From positions 1,966,638 through 2,030,637 of the forward strand of contig ML133503.1 of assembly GCA_003864495.1 (NCBI GenBank): DNA of 64,000 nucleotides, in the 5' to 3' direction. The notes beneath the pieces were generated by a model, which was not told the DNA's origin, did not search any database, and saw nothing but the letters and a program-made list of their open reading frames with translations. Made by a program: the position numbers and the translations under genes. Positions 21,880-31,523 of the stretch are shown piece by piece. Numbering within the stretch: the first letter of the stretch is position 1; every line of letters starts with the position of its first letter. The stretch is from Nemopilema nomurai (Eukaryota > Cnidaria > Scyphozoa > Rhizostomeae > Rhizostomatidae).

Positions 21880-22212
21880 ATGACACAGCATATCTTTGCC
21901 ATGTTACAGACACCAAAAGATCATGCAGTGGCACTTTTTGAAGTAATTTATCTGTTGAATCCTGAATTTACTGAGTTGGTAGTAGGGTCCTTGACGAATA
22001 CTTACCTAAAATCAGTAGCAGGTCAGTTTAATGGAACAAGCTTTAAAATTTTTGATCTATTAAGCATTGAAAGGTCACTTAATGTAGACATTATCCTGTA
22101 CAAATTGGTTTTACGTCCCATTTTGCAGTTTAAATGTATTTTATTCAAAAACATGCAAATATCAATTAAGATGGACATCTGCATTAAAACTTTGTATGTG
22201 TGGAAACTGTGA
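21880..22212 (+). CDS. 110-codon ORF, broken in B (copy A)
   Basis: ATG-started frame (MTQHIFAMLQTPKDHAVALF ... ENMQISIK-like end). The B counterpart (44784-45121) has frame-breaking indels near 44860 and 44940. Unrecognised. If it was ever coding, it is not maintained. Confidence 0.2.
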   Translation: MTQHIFAMLQTPKDHAVALFEVIYLLNPEFTELVVGSLTNTYLKSVAGQFNGTSFKIFDLLSIERSLNVDIILYKLVLRPILQFKCILFKNMQISIKMDICIKTLYVWKL

Positions 22213-23106
22213 TAATCAGTAATAGCTTAATTGGTCTTAAATTGATTAGTTGTAGCTTAATTGTTCAAATCAAATTTGAATCAAGTTAAATCAAGAGTTT
22301 AAATCAAATTTGACAAATACCATTGAATTAGATATTTCATCAATGTTTTTCCTCTAGTATCTGACATCAAAAGTGTTTGAATCTTGGATAGTTTACAATT
22401 TTATTTAGATATACTTAGTTAAGTGGACATAAGCAAGGGGCCTTACAGGGTTCAAATGATTGTATGTGTAACTGGCACCTAATTTGAAGAATCATACATA
22501 AAAGAATATGATTGAAGAGTGAAGTTTCTGTTACAGGGGCATCCAGTTACAGTAAGGCCAAAATGTACCAACCAACAAAACACATACTAGTTGGTGAATA
22601 ACAAAAAATACAGTCACACAAAGTTGAAATGTTTGGTGCCTCTTTCACGTCATTAGATATTTGCAATGTGAGGGACAGGGTGTTGAAAAATTTCATTATT
22701 TAGCCAATGAAATAGTGAGACGAATCAATCTTATGCCCAGATTAGCAAGGCTAGCATATCTAGCAGAATTTTCAACATAACCAACTTCCCTTTCAGAAAA
22801 GACTAGAAATGACAACAAAGAAAAGAATCATTTAATGATTGAATAATGAGGCAGTTTGTAATGAAATACCAAGAAAATTTGGACTGTCAATCGATAAATA
22901 TTTTGATTTTCCCTCCAGCTGGAAAGCGGGAGTAGACAAAATATATGAAAGAATAACAAGTATTACAATGCATGATTTGCTTGTAACCGAATAGTTGTTT
23001 GTAGGAAAGACCGAAATGGAAGACCAGTACACATAGACACAAATTGGCATCAAAGGTTGTTCATTAAATTGAACAGCGTATCAGCTGCTCTTTAAATGTA
23101 TATGCT
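22213..23106. other. Spacer holding the empty hAT site
   Basis: No gene. The single CTGTCAAT at 22884-22891 is the pre-insertion site of the hAT element found in unit B. Confidence 0.7.
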
Positions 23107-23192
23107 GTGTGAAAGATGACGCCATAATGAAACAATACGAGCCAAACCCTATTCAATATGAGACTACAAACATGAAATGTGATAAGTTAACA
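23107..23192 (-). repeat. Copia 3' LTR (copy A)
   Basis: Similar to 26447-26553: both contain GATGA(C)(G/A)CCATAATGAAAC and CTATTCAATA. The outer boundary is approximate. Confidence 0.7.
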
Positions 23193-23334
23193 GACTCCTC
23201 CTCCTTTAAACCAAACATGAGTATAGGTTGTGAGTGAACAAACAGTAAGCAATTATTGCAACTACTATAGTGAACCAAAGGTTTAGGACTTAAAGTCTAA
23301 AAAATGACTAATCAAAAAAATTCGCTGAAGTGTC

Positions 23335-23525
23335 CATTTTCGATAACGTCCACAAAATTTTTACTGATGACCCGCGCTTTGTAAGACTATCAGCTAATTG
23401 TTTATCTACAGTTATCCAGTTAATGGAATTTACCTCTCTTCTATCTATCTTTTGCTTGACTGATGCTATATCAATACGTAGACGTTTTTCAGCAACAAGC
23501 TTTGTTTATAATAGATTTTCATAAA
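23335..23525 (-). pseudogene. Copia RNase H, C-terminal end
   Basis: The minus strand reads VAEKRLRIDIASVKQKIDRR ... DKQLADSLTKRG, which matches the closing part of Copia RNase H (RLRIDI...QLAD-LTK-G). It is about 55 codons long, with a stop upstream. It is separated from the RT start by the gypsy solo LTR. Confidence 0.8.
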
Positions 23526-23533
23526 GTAACTTG

Positions 23534-23646
23534 TGTAATGTTTTGTTCAGCGAAAGGACGCTAGGACCCAGGCCTTATATATTGTTATGTTGGTAGAGTT
23601 ATATAACGTTACGTTCGAAGCACGCCGTTTTTTGGAGTTGTCTACA
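23534..23646 (+). repeat. Ty3/gypsy-type solo LTR, recombinant
   Basis: A 113-bp sequence starting TGTAATG and ending TCTACA. In unit B the same flanks enclose a two-LTR element (48505-50587). This copy matches the B 5' LTR through CGTTCGAAGCACGCC and the B 3' LTR after it (TTTTTTGGAGTTGTCTACA), so it is an LTR x LTR recombination product. Confidence 0.85.
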
Positions 23647-24240
23647 ATCTGCCTATTAGGCCACCGCAAACATAAATATAACAAATTGGAAGGCATTTGA
23701 GACTTCTTTGATAATAATCCACATGTTGAGACCTATCTACTGAACGATTGATTTCTTCTCCTTGCAAAAAGGCAGCTTTTATGTCTATTGCTTTGGCTTT
23801 CCAACCCATTGTTGATGTTATGGCTAAGAATATGTGAAGTGATCTTTTGCTGGCAGTTGGTAAATCTGACCTAAACTCTGAATTCTGTTCCAATCCTCTT
23901 GCAACTAACCTAGCTTTAACAAATTTTTACCCATCAATCACCTTTTCTGTTACCCATCAATTACCTATCATTACCCAGGGTGTGCTCATTCTTGTCTGTC
24001 CTGCATCTTCAACTTCATCAAAGACTTTGAATTTACACAAATTTTGCAATTAATATGTTTAGCTTCCTCCACTTTATCTGACACAGAATTGTTATTTACA
24101 ACTTCCAGTGACTCCCATTCTTCAACATATTATCAAAATAAACCCCTTTTGGCTGCTCTTCCCCAAAATCCAGTTTGTTCAAGTATGCCCAGTTCCTTTC
24201 AGATGCTTTTCCACTTCTGCTTATTACTGTGCTTTCATGC
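23647..24240 (-). pseudogene. Copia reverse transcriptase, N-terminal part (copy A)
   Basis: The minus strand encodes RGLEQNSEFRSDLPTASKRS then AKAIDIKAAFLQGEEINR. The latter is the Copia catalytic block (IDIKAAFLQG, first Asp). Upstream frames give the W-V-TEKVIDG and KARLVARG blocks with frameshifts. The YVDD region is missing. Confidence 0.9.
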
Positions 24241-24354
24241 CATACATCAATGGATGGATGAGGAAAACTAATTCGGCTAGGATCGCAATATCGTATCTGA
24301 GTCCAACGAAATTGGATGAGCGTCCTCTTAGTTGGTTAAAAAGTTCAAGATAAG

Positions 24355-24735
24355 TAAATTTGGTATTGTTAAACGTTATTGAAGTAACATGTTGGCCTGA
24401 GATATCTTTCAGTATATACGCTCCTCCTGAGCGCGTCCGCATTCCCCGTGTCACCTTCCGAAAGTGGTTTGCGAAGCGTGCTATGTAGATTACGGGAGAT
24501 TAAAGAGGTGCTGGGTCCGGGTTCTATTCATGTTTATAAAACCTGTAAATATTGTAGGTCTTGATGTTATGTTTTCCTTTGTAGATTGCATGTACATAGA
24601 AAGTCAGCGCCCCGACGTGCCATACTTCATTTGCTCGATCCGGGATATTAGAAAGGTGAGTTACCATAGCAATAACTTATGTAACTGCACAAAAACCTAA
24701 TCTGTCTAAAGTTGTTGTTACTGTTTGAAGATGAG
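24355..24735 (+). other. Captured host-like cassette inside Copia (copy A)
   Basis: This stretch sits where Copia integrase coding should be and is antisense to the element. It contains the BAH-like exon and its flanking intron-like sequence, and is also present in B (about 51300-51680). An antisense frame (MRTRSGGAYILKDISGQHVT) at 24350-24454 is not assigned. Confidence 0.6.
24585..24655 (+). pseudogene. BAH-domain exon, RERE/atrophin-like (copy A)
   Basis: 71 bp bounded by acceptor TTTTCCTTTGTAG and donor AAAG|GTGAGT. It encodes CMYIESQRPDVPYFICSIRD. The pattern YIES-RP--PYFICSI-D is what I remember for the start of the BAH domain of RERE (arginine-glutamic acid repeat protein, a nuclear co-repressor). 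A single exon with intact splice sites means capture at DNA level rather than from mRNA. No neighbouring exon is evident. It is probably non-functional, though it could act as a cryptic exon. Confidence 0.6.
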
Positions 24736-24743
24736 GATTCTCT

Positions 24744-25280
24744 TTATGCACATTCCGAAGTCTTGCGTTTCTTCTTGTAACGCTGACAAATTTCGCATTG
24801 ATCTGATACATCATCAACTAGATCCAAAGTGCCTGCTTCATTAATGCCTGCATCTTTCATTAAAGATTTCAGTCTTTGTGATATGCGGTGAGCAAACTGC
24901 TTATGAAGCTTTTCCACAAGAGCCAATTGCACTTTTCTTTCATAAGTGTGGTTTGATTGGACTTGAAGGCAGGATTCAACTGGTAACTCATGCTGATGTA
25001 GAGGAACACAGTAATGTCTTGAGCTTATGCACTGTAGATCAACTTCATGTCCAAAAATTGTTGCACTGTCATTTTCCAGATCTAGTTCTACTTTAGCAGC
25101 TTTTATTGAATCCTCACTCAAGAGTAATGAAATGTCACTCTCAACAACATCTGTCACAATTTTAAATTGACAACTGCTAAAGAACATGGAATTGTCCTTT
25201 GGACTGTAACTAACACCCACCTCCAAATCTGAAAGTTCTATTGCTGTTCTGCTGGGCAACCTGTGACACTTTATCATCAC
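24744..25280 (-). pseudogene. Copia protease tail and pre-integrase zinc domain (A only)
   Basis: 178 open codons. Near the end VEKLHKQFAHRISQRLKSLM and CEICQRYKK provide the H-x4-H...C-x2-C zinc site of the gag-pre-integrase domain. Upstream on the minus strand (about 25360-25290) the protease active site D-S-A-C is spoiled by loss of two bases. Unit B lacks this segment. Confidence 0.85.
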
Positions 25281-25349
25281 TCAGTGAGTCCAAATAGCCA
25301 TTCTTCACCCGCAACAGTAGAACTACATGCACTACAAGAACTGCCGAAT

Positions 25350-26320
25350 ACATGCACTCTGCCACTAAAACTTGCACTTCTTGATTTCAGTAAACAAAAC
25401 TGCCTCCTCAAAAGCTGCTTTTCTCGCTTTAGTTTCATATGAATTTGGACAGTCCTTCTTCAAGTGTCTTATTAACCGACAACTCCTACATCGTAGAGGA
25501 TATCCATCTGGTCCAATGGGGTTAACCGCTTGGTCCTTAATTCATCATAGCCAGCAGCCGACCTCCCCTTTCCTTTACCTGGAATGCCAGTACTTCGACT
25601 AGGCACTTTGCTGTATATTCTGAGGATGAAAGCTCCGCTTCCTTGCCCAATTAAAGCCACTTTGTGAGTAACCTTTTGTGAATAAGTCTTCCTGGTTTTG
25701 ATCTGTTTCTTGATAACTTTCAGTAACATATGCCGGCTCAACCTTAATAGCACTATGAGATATGGTCTCCTTGGCCAGAGATTGTTTTCCAAAAAACCTT
25801 AAAGCACTGCCCATCTGTTTTAATAAATCGGCTGTCTGTTTATAATCCACTCCTGTAAGAACCAACTGACTGGCTTTCTGGTCTAATTCTGCTCCCTCTA
25901 GAAGCCTGAATGCACGAACTGCTTCAGGAATCTCCATTTGAATTTGTTTGTTCTATTCTAAAGCTTTTCAAAATCCATTACATAAACATCCATCAACATG
26001 TCAGCCTTTCGGCCGAATCGGTCAAAGTCAAAGAATGTTTCATATGCATCAGATAATTCATCCTTCTTAAATATTTGATCCATGTAAGTGATTAGTTTGT
26101 ATTGCCATCTGCGCCTTTCAAATCATCAATCGTCACAACACTAAAACTTTATCTCTTATCCCACTTCCATCATTCTCAGGCAAAGATAATGCAACTGCCA
26201 AGCCTTGTTTATTCTCTGTAAGATCTGTTAGCTCCTTCCAGGCATTTATCTCTTCAATCCATCTACTGTAAGTTTATTATCAATATCGAACACCGGCGGT
26301 GTTTTAAAAGCTGCCGCCAT
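25350..26320 (-). pseudogene. Copia gag polyprotein (copy A)
   Basis: Starts at the ATG at 26320 (MAAAFKTPPVFDIDN), 114 bp after the primer site. Recognisable blocks follow: SLPENDGSGIRDKVF, MDQIFKKDELSDAYETFFDF, MEIPEAVRAFRLLEG. A CCHC zinc knuckle of the C-x2-C-x4-H-x4-C type (CRSCRLIRHL...) lies near 25480. Several frameshifts interrupt it, one just after VMDFEKL shared with B. Gag would form the element's virus-like particle and bind its RNA. The family is Ty1/Copia. Confidence 0.85.
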
Positions 26321-26434
26321 TTTGAAATTCTCTCAGCTGAATCCAACTCTGATAATCCGCCGATCCGCCGATTTAAAAACATACACTTTCTTCCATCTAT
26401 AAACGCTTTGCTGACTTTCATTTTGCACAACTAC

Positions 26435-26446
26435 CCTCTGCTACCA
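26435..26446 (-). promoter_or_regulatory. Copia primer binding site, initiator tRNA-Met
   Basis: On the minus strand TGGTAGCAGAGG follows the 5' LTR. It is complementary to the last 12 nt (CCUCUGCUACCA) of metazoan initiator tRNA-Met. Confidence 0.85.
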
Positions 26447-26553
26447 CGAAAAGATGACACCATAATGAAACACATGTTTATGCATTTAGGCACTCTTCCA
26501 AGCCAACCCCTATTCAATACGAGGCTACTAACATGAAATATGACAGTTTAACA
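26447..26553 (-). repeat. Copia 5' LTR (copy A)
   Basis: 107 bp on the minus strand, starting TGTTAAACTGTC. The downstream boundary is set by the primer site. Confidence 0.75.
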
Positions 26554-26929
26554 TTATGCCTAAGTTAAGTTTGGTTCTTTGTTAAGAAATGATCTTGCAA
26601 GTTTGTAACTTTGTTCAGGTATGAAGATCATTGTTTGCCATCTCTCATAAAGTGCACATACGCAACTTTTCATTAAGTTTTTCATAAAGTGCTTATACTG
26701 GGTAGAATGTCGATTATACAAACTGCATCCACTTTTGCCATATTGAAATATTTTGTGAATTTAATTAGGTGGAATGATGAGAACTCGACCGGGAGATTAT
26801 GTTATTTAGCAAAGAGAGGAAACATCTCAGAGAATATCCATAAAACTGATTGAAGTTAAACCTGAGAATTATCCTTCACCTCTGCTTGCCAAGGTAATCA
26901 TAGCTATAAACGTTGTCCTACGATGACGC
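26554..26929. other. Spacer without supportable genes
   Basis: AT-rich. The imperfect direct repeat CTCATAAAGTGCACATACGCAACTTTTCAT / TTCATAAAGTGC lies near 26645-26695 and is shared with B. Confidence 0.45.
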
Positions 26930-27230
26930 AACAGTTCTCCCCAAAGAACGTGAGTGTTACCAACAAAATGTAACAAATCAAACAAAATTGATTTGGGCGA
27001 TCAAGGGCAAGGGACAAAAGAAAGACAAGTACTACCAACACGTACAGGGACAAAAGACAAAGACAGACAAGCACTACCAACAAGGGACAAAAGAAAGACA
27101 AGTACTACCAACACAAATGTAGGCAACAGTTCTCCCCAAAGAACGTGAGTGTTACCAACAACATGTAACAAATCAAACAAAATTGATTTGGGCGATCAAG
27201 GGCAAGGGACAAAAGAAAGACAAGTAGATA
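26930..27230. repeat. Local tandem duplication and minisatellite (A only expanded)
   Basis: An ~100-bp segment starting CAACAGTTCTCCCCAAAGAA occurs at 26930-27031 and again at 27124-27226, separated by several units of GACAAAAGAAAGACAAGTACTACCAACA type. Unit B has a single copy (about 55958-56058). The ORFs here on both strands are by-products of the repeat. Confidence 0.85.
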
Positions 27231-27374
27231 AACGAACAAGAACGAAATTTAAAAGCCTGTTTTCAAAAAACACTCGGGAAAGCCCCTAGTACTCATCTAA
27301 TCAAAAGACAATTGCAAAACTGGAAGAAAGGCTTCGTTATTTACAAATGATTTAGCAGGGCCAGTAATATCACA

Positions 27375-27530
27375 CGATTCATTGTTCCGAAGGGAAAAGG
27401 GCGATGATTAGCACAGTTTCAGGCTGCCTAAGTTCTTGTCCTGTTTGTAATTATGGTTCACTGTTCAGTGATAAATACCGACAATTGCCCGTCGTATCTG
27501 TACACAGTAAATAGGCAACTCGACAGGTCT
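27375..27530 (+). repeat. Degenerate satellite monomer at array edge
   Basis: GGGCGATGATTAGCACAGTTTCAGGCTGCCTAAG and the following GTTCACTGTTCAGTG...ATACCGACAATTGCCC align, in order, with the canonical monomer (GGGCGATGAGAAACGTCG..., GTTCATTGTTTAGTACCGACTATGGCCC) at much lower identity. It is an old edge copy upstream of unit B. 27531-27789 has no gene. Confidence 0.65.
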
Positions 27531-27789
27531 AAAGATGTACATTAACAAGTATATCGGAAATAAGTATACAGAAAATATTTCACCTTTATAACATCTCACT
27601 TATTGAACTTAATCATCCTGTTTTTCCGTCTTTAGTTCAGTTGGCGGATGGTGAGGATGGACTCCAAGGGACGGAAATGAATAATTTTGGAAAAATTTTC
27701 ATCCGGAGAAAAGCAGTGAGTGGTTTTGCTCACTAGCGCGCTTTGATTTTTTTATATTGTTGTTTTGCATATTATAAGTATTAGTTTGA

Positions 27790-29743
27790 GTAGTTTGTTT
27801 CCTACCTGTTTCGCATGACGGTGTTCCATCACCATTCATCGTCTTGAAGTGAGGCGTAGGGGCGATGAGAAACGTCGTTTCAGGTGCCTTAGGTTGTTGT
27901 GTTTTTGTAATCACAATCCCCAGTTCAATGTTTAGTACCGACTATGACCCCTCGGTCAGTACAGAAGAACATTGAATAGGTATCGTAGGACGGTTATGCG
28001 ATACCAAGTGGGAGAGTTTTTACCAATAAACCAATAATTTGGAGCAACTACATGTATCATAGTGTTAAGTAGTAGCTTGGGTAGTTTGTTTCCTACCTGT
28101 TTCGCATGACGGTGTTCCATCACCATTCATCGCCTTGAAGTGGGGCATAGGGGCGATGAGAAACGTCGTTTCAGGTGCCTTAGGTTGTTGTGTTTTTGTA
28201 ATCACAATCCCCAGTTCAATGTTTAGTACCGACTATGGCCCCTCGGTCAGTACAGAAGAACATTGAATAGGTATCGTAGGACGGTTATGCGATACCAAGT
28301 GGGAGAGTTTTTACCAATAAACCAATAATTTGGAGCAACTACATGTATCATAGTGTAGTAGCTTGGGTAGTTTGTTTCCTACCTGTTTCGCATGACGGTG
28401 TTCCATCACCATTCATCGCCTTGAAGTGGGGCATAGGGGCGATGAGAAACGTCGTTTCAGGTGCCTTAGGTTGTTGTTTATTTGTGATCACATTTCCCCG
28501 TTCAACGCTTTAGTATGATCATAGCCCATTGGTTATATACGCTGGAGCATTGAATAGGCGTATCTCGACGAGGTCTAGGGATATTCACGGGGACAAATTT
28601 TGCAGTTTAACCAATAATTTGGAACGACTACAAATAAAATAAAAAGTTATTTTATTCATAATTAGAGTAATGATTAAAGTAATGGTAAATGGTAATTTAG
28701 GTAGTTTGTTTCCTACCTGTTTCGCATGACGGTGTTCCATCACCATTCATTACCTTGAATTAGGGCATAGGGTGATGAGAAACGTCGTTTCAGGTGCCTT
28801 AGGTTATTGTGTTATTTGTGGTCACAGTCCTCCGTTCAACGTTCTAGTACGACCTCAGCCCATTGGCTCTGTACGCAGCAGCTTTGAATAGGCGTATCTC
28901 GAACGAGGTCTAGGGATATTCATGAAGTGGGGCATAGGGGCGATGAGAAACGTCGTTTCAGGTGCCTTAGGTTGTTGTGTTTTTGTAATCACAATCCCCA
29001 GTTCATTGTTTAGTACCGACTATGGCCCCTCGGTCAGTACAGAAGAACATTGAATAGGTATCGTAGGGCGGTTATGCGATACCAAGTGGAGAGTTTTTAC
29101 CAATAAACCAATAATTTGGAGCAACAACAGTATCATAGTGTAGTAGCTTGGGTAGTTTGTTTCCTACCTGTTCGCATGACGGTGTTCCATCACCATGATC
29201 GCCTTGAAGTGGGCATAGGGGCGATGAGAAACGTCGTTTCAGGTGCCTTAGGTGTTGTGTTATTTGTAATCACAGTTCCCCGTTCAACGGTTTAGTATGA
29301 CCATAGCCCATTGGCTCTGTACGCAGCAGCTTTGAATAGGCGTATCTCGAACGAGGTCAAGGGATATTCACGGGGACTAACTTCGCAATTTAACCAATAA
29401 TTTGGAACGACTACAATTAAATAAAAGATATTTTATTCATAATTAGAGTAATGATTAAAGTAATTGTAAATGGTAATTTAAGTAGTTTGTTTCCTACCTG
29501 TTTCGCATGACGGTGTTCCATCACCATTCATCACCTTGAATTAGGGCATAGGGGTGATGAGAAACGTCGTTTCAGGTGCCTTAGGTTATTGTGTTATTTG
29601 TGATCACAGTCCCCCGTTCAACGCTCTAGTATGACCTCAGCCCATTGCTCTGTACGCAGCAGCTTTGAATAAGCGTATCTCGAACGAGAGATCCATGGGA
29701 AATGCGATTTTTACGAATTAACCAATGATTAGAAATGACTACA
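27790..29743 (+). repeat. ~290-bp satellite array, unit B
   Basis: GTAGTTTGTTTCC at 27790, 28081, 28367, 28701, 29152 and 29482. The first two monomers carry TCGTAGGACGG, a third variant not seen in A or C, and the A/C-style alternation is absent. The monomer from 28701 switches abruptly at about 28920 (GATATTCA|TGAAGTGGGG) from the divergent type back into a canonical monomer, indicating an out-of-register exchange. Confidence 0.95.
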
Positions 29744-30124
29744 CTAGTGTTACTGATATGTTTGATTTTCCTTTCCTCCCTCTGTCTTCCGAGGCTAAGG
29801 GTTACGTTTCTTCAATTTAAGCATAGTTGGGCATTCAGGACGACGGTTGGAAAGGGATGCTGAGGCTTTCAGGACGATTACAGCTTTCTATGAGAGAGGT
29901 GTAAGTAGCCAAGAAATTTTTTTCGTGTATTCTTTCTTGGCCCCTATCATTGGTAAAGTTGCAAGTAGCTCATGCTTTCAGTTGTCCTCACTCTTCACAT
30001 GCGTCTTAATTTTTCACTTGTGTTAGGGTATTTGGATGTTGATAAACGCTTTTCAGGTACCTTAGGCTGTTTTTATCCTTAATCACCTTCCTCTTTCAAT
30101 GTTCAATGCTTAGTTTCACGAATC

Positions 30125-30278
30125 ATGTCATTTCGCAGACAATGGGTTGAGTGGGAAGAGGTTGCAGTTCAGACAATGTTTTGGAACAATCAAAAGAATC
30201 AAAAGTACTCTTTCTTATTGCTTGGAGCCAAGGGAGTCGATGCAAAGACGTTTGAGAGCTATTTGTTTCCTAAACCAG
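30125..30278 (+). CDS. Candidate exon, unrecognised (copy B)
   Basis: Same 51-codon frame and donor as 2399-2552, unchanged at the protein level. An edge satellite remnant (30041-30113) precedes it. Confidence 0.25.
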
Positions 30279-30772
30279 GTACTGATAAGATTTTGGCACT
30301 TTTTTACTATAATTCTTGTATATTTAGCCGTGTCTTTGTTTAATTTCTTTGACTTGAGATCTCCTTCCTTGGATTTATAAAGAAAGACATTGGATATTGA
30401 AAGGAAAAGCATTATTTTTGAAACGGAAAATGTAAAGACATAGATCCATGCTGTTTGTTATGATGGCGAAAGTTTCAACCTGAAGCTGTGAAAGCCAGTG
30501 ACATTACAAGGAAGCAATGATTAGTACACATTGGTTGTGAACACAGAAAGGCAAAACGAAACCTTCTACACCGTGACCCCGTAAAAAGTCTCGCAAAATC
30601 AACTTATTCTTAGAAAGATCTTCTTCTTTTTATTAAAGCTCTAATCATTTTGCACCTCTTTTCTCTTTAGATGTGGTTGGGTCATTTGAAAAGACGGTAC
30701 CATGGCCAGCATATTTAAATAAATAACTAGCAACAAGAACGAAAATAGAAAGACTGCATTTGTGGCTAAGGT

Positions 30773-31003
30773 TTGGGAGACCCCATTGGAGAAGAAGACA
30801 AAGAGGCTTTTTATCTGTACCAGGTAAGTCCTGTCTTCTCACTTCTTTATGTTGCAGTTTTGACACGGCAAAAAAGACATTCTACAATCCTAGATGAGAT
30901 GTTGCGTACGAGGAGCAGTATAAAATGTGAACGGCAACAGGGACGCATGCAATGTGCAAAGTTTGCAGATATTGAGCTTGCAAAAAGGAAATCGAGCTTT
31001 TAG
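30773..31003 (+). CDS. Candidate segment with 34-nt intron-like insert (copy B)
   Basis: The 34-nt GTAAGT...GCAG block is at 30824-30857. Coding is identical to copy A apart from silent changes (for example CTA/CTG before GATGAG). Confidence 0.3.
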   Translation: MGDPIGEEDKEAFYLYQVSPVFSLLYVAVLTRQKRHSTILDEMLRTRSSIKCERQQGRMQCAKFADIELAKRKSSF

Positions 31004-31401
31004 AAGTTGTAACTTACAGGATTAGCCAAAAAGAATTTAATTGCACAGGGTTGTATGTTAAAGCAATTTATGAAACTAGAATTTTGATGTAGTCAGCAAC
31101 TAGTGGTTTTTTCAATGCTTCAAAACTTCACGATCAATCTCTGATTTGATTACATTTTCAAGATATGAATGTCACCAATTTGTAGATCATTTATATTTTG
31201 AATTCTTAAGTCCCCACACAACACTTTCAAGTTTCAAAATCTGGTATTTGTAGTTTATTTGGTATCATTTTCGCAGGAAAATGTGTAGAACACGAAGAGC
31301 TTCATACTATCTTTCGATGGCTTAGTCTATCTGTAATCTTTTCTTTCCATCAGGATAAAACTCAATTAGTGTTTTTTCTAACCAATTTGTTTTAATTCTA
31401 G

Positions 31402-31523
31402 AAAATGTTCCTCACATGGTTGTGAACGGAAAACAGCCTGTGAAAATTGGCCAACGAAAGACAAGAGACAGAAATGAGAAATTCTGTTCATTAAACGAAG
31501 CAAAACACGATCCATGTACATGA
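31402..31523 (+). CDS. Candidate 3' exon, unrecognised (copy B)
   Basis: Acceptor plus 40-codon frame ending TGA (31521-31523), as in copy A. Confidence 0.25.

Larger units (their letters stand above)
23107..26553 (-). mobile_element. Copia-type LTR retrotransposon, decayed (copy A)
   Basis: Minus-strand order: 5' LTR (26553-26447), tRNA primer site, gag, protease remnant, pre-integrase zinc domain, foreign cassette in place of the integrase, start of RT, a gypsy solo LTR, end of RNase H, 3' LTR (23192 to about 23107). The two LTRs begin TGTTAA and share the CCTATTCAATA(C/T)GAG core but have diverged. The 3' LTR lacks about 20 bp. Near-identical hexamers (ATATGC/TTATGC) flank it, a possible eroded target duplication. 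Confidence 0.85.

Noticed and set aside
23642..23893. Copia ORFs considered as a functional polymerase gene
   Set aside because: Catalytic YVDD region, integrase and most of RNase H are absent, and frameshifts occur in both units.
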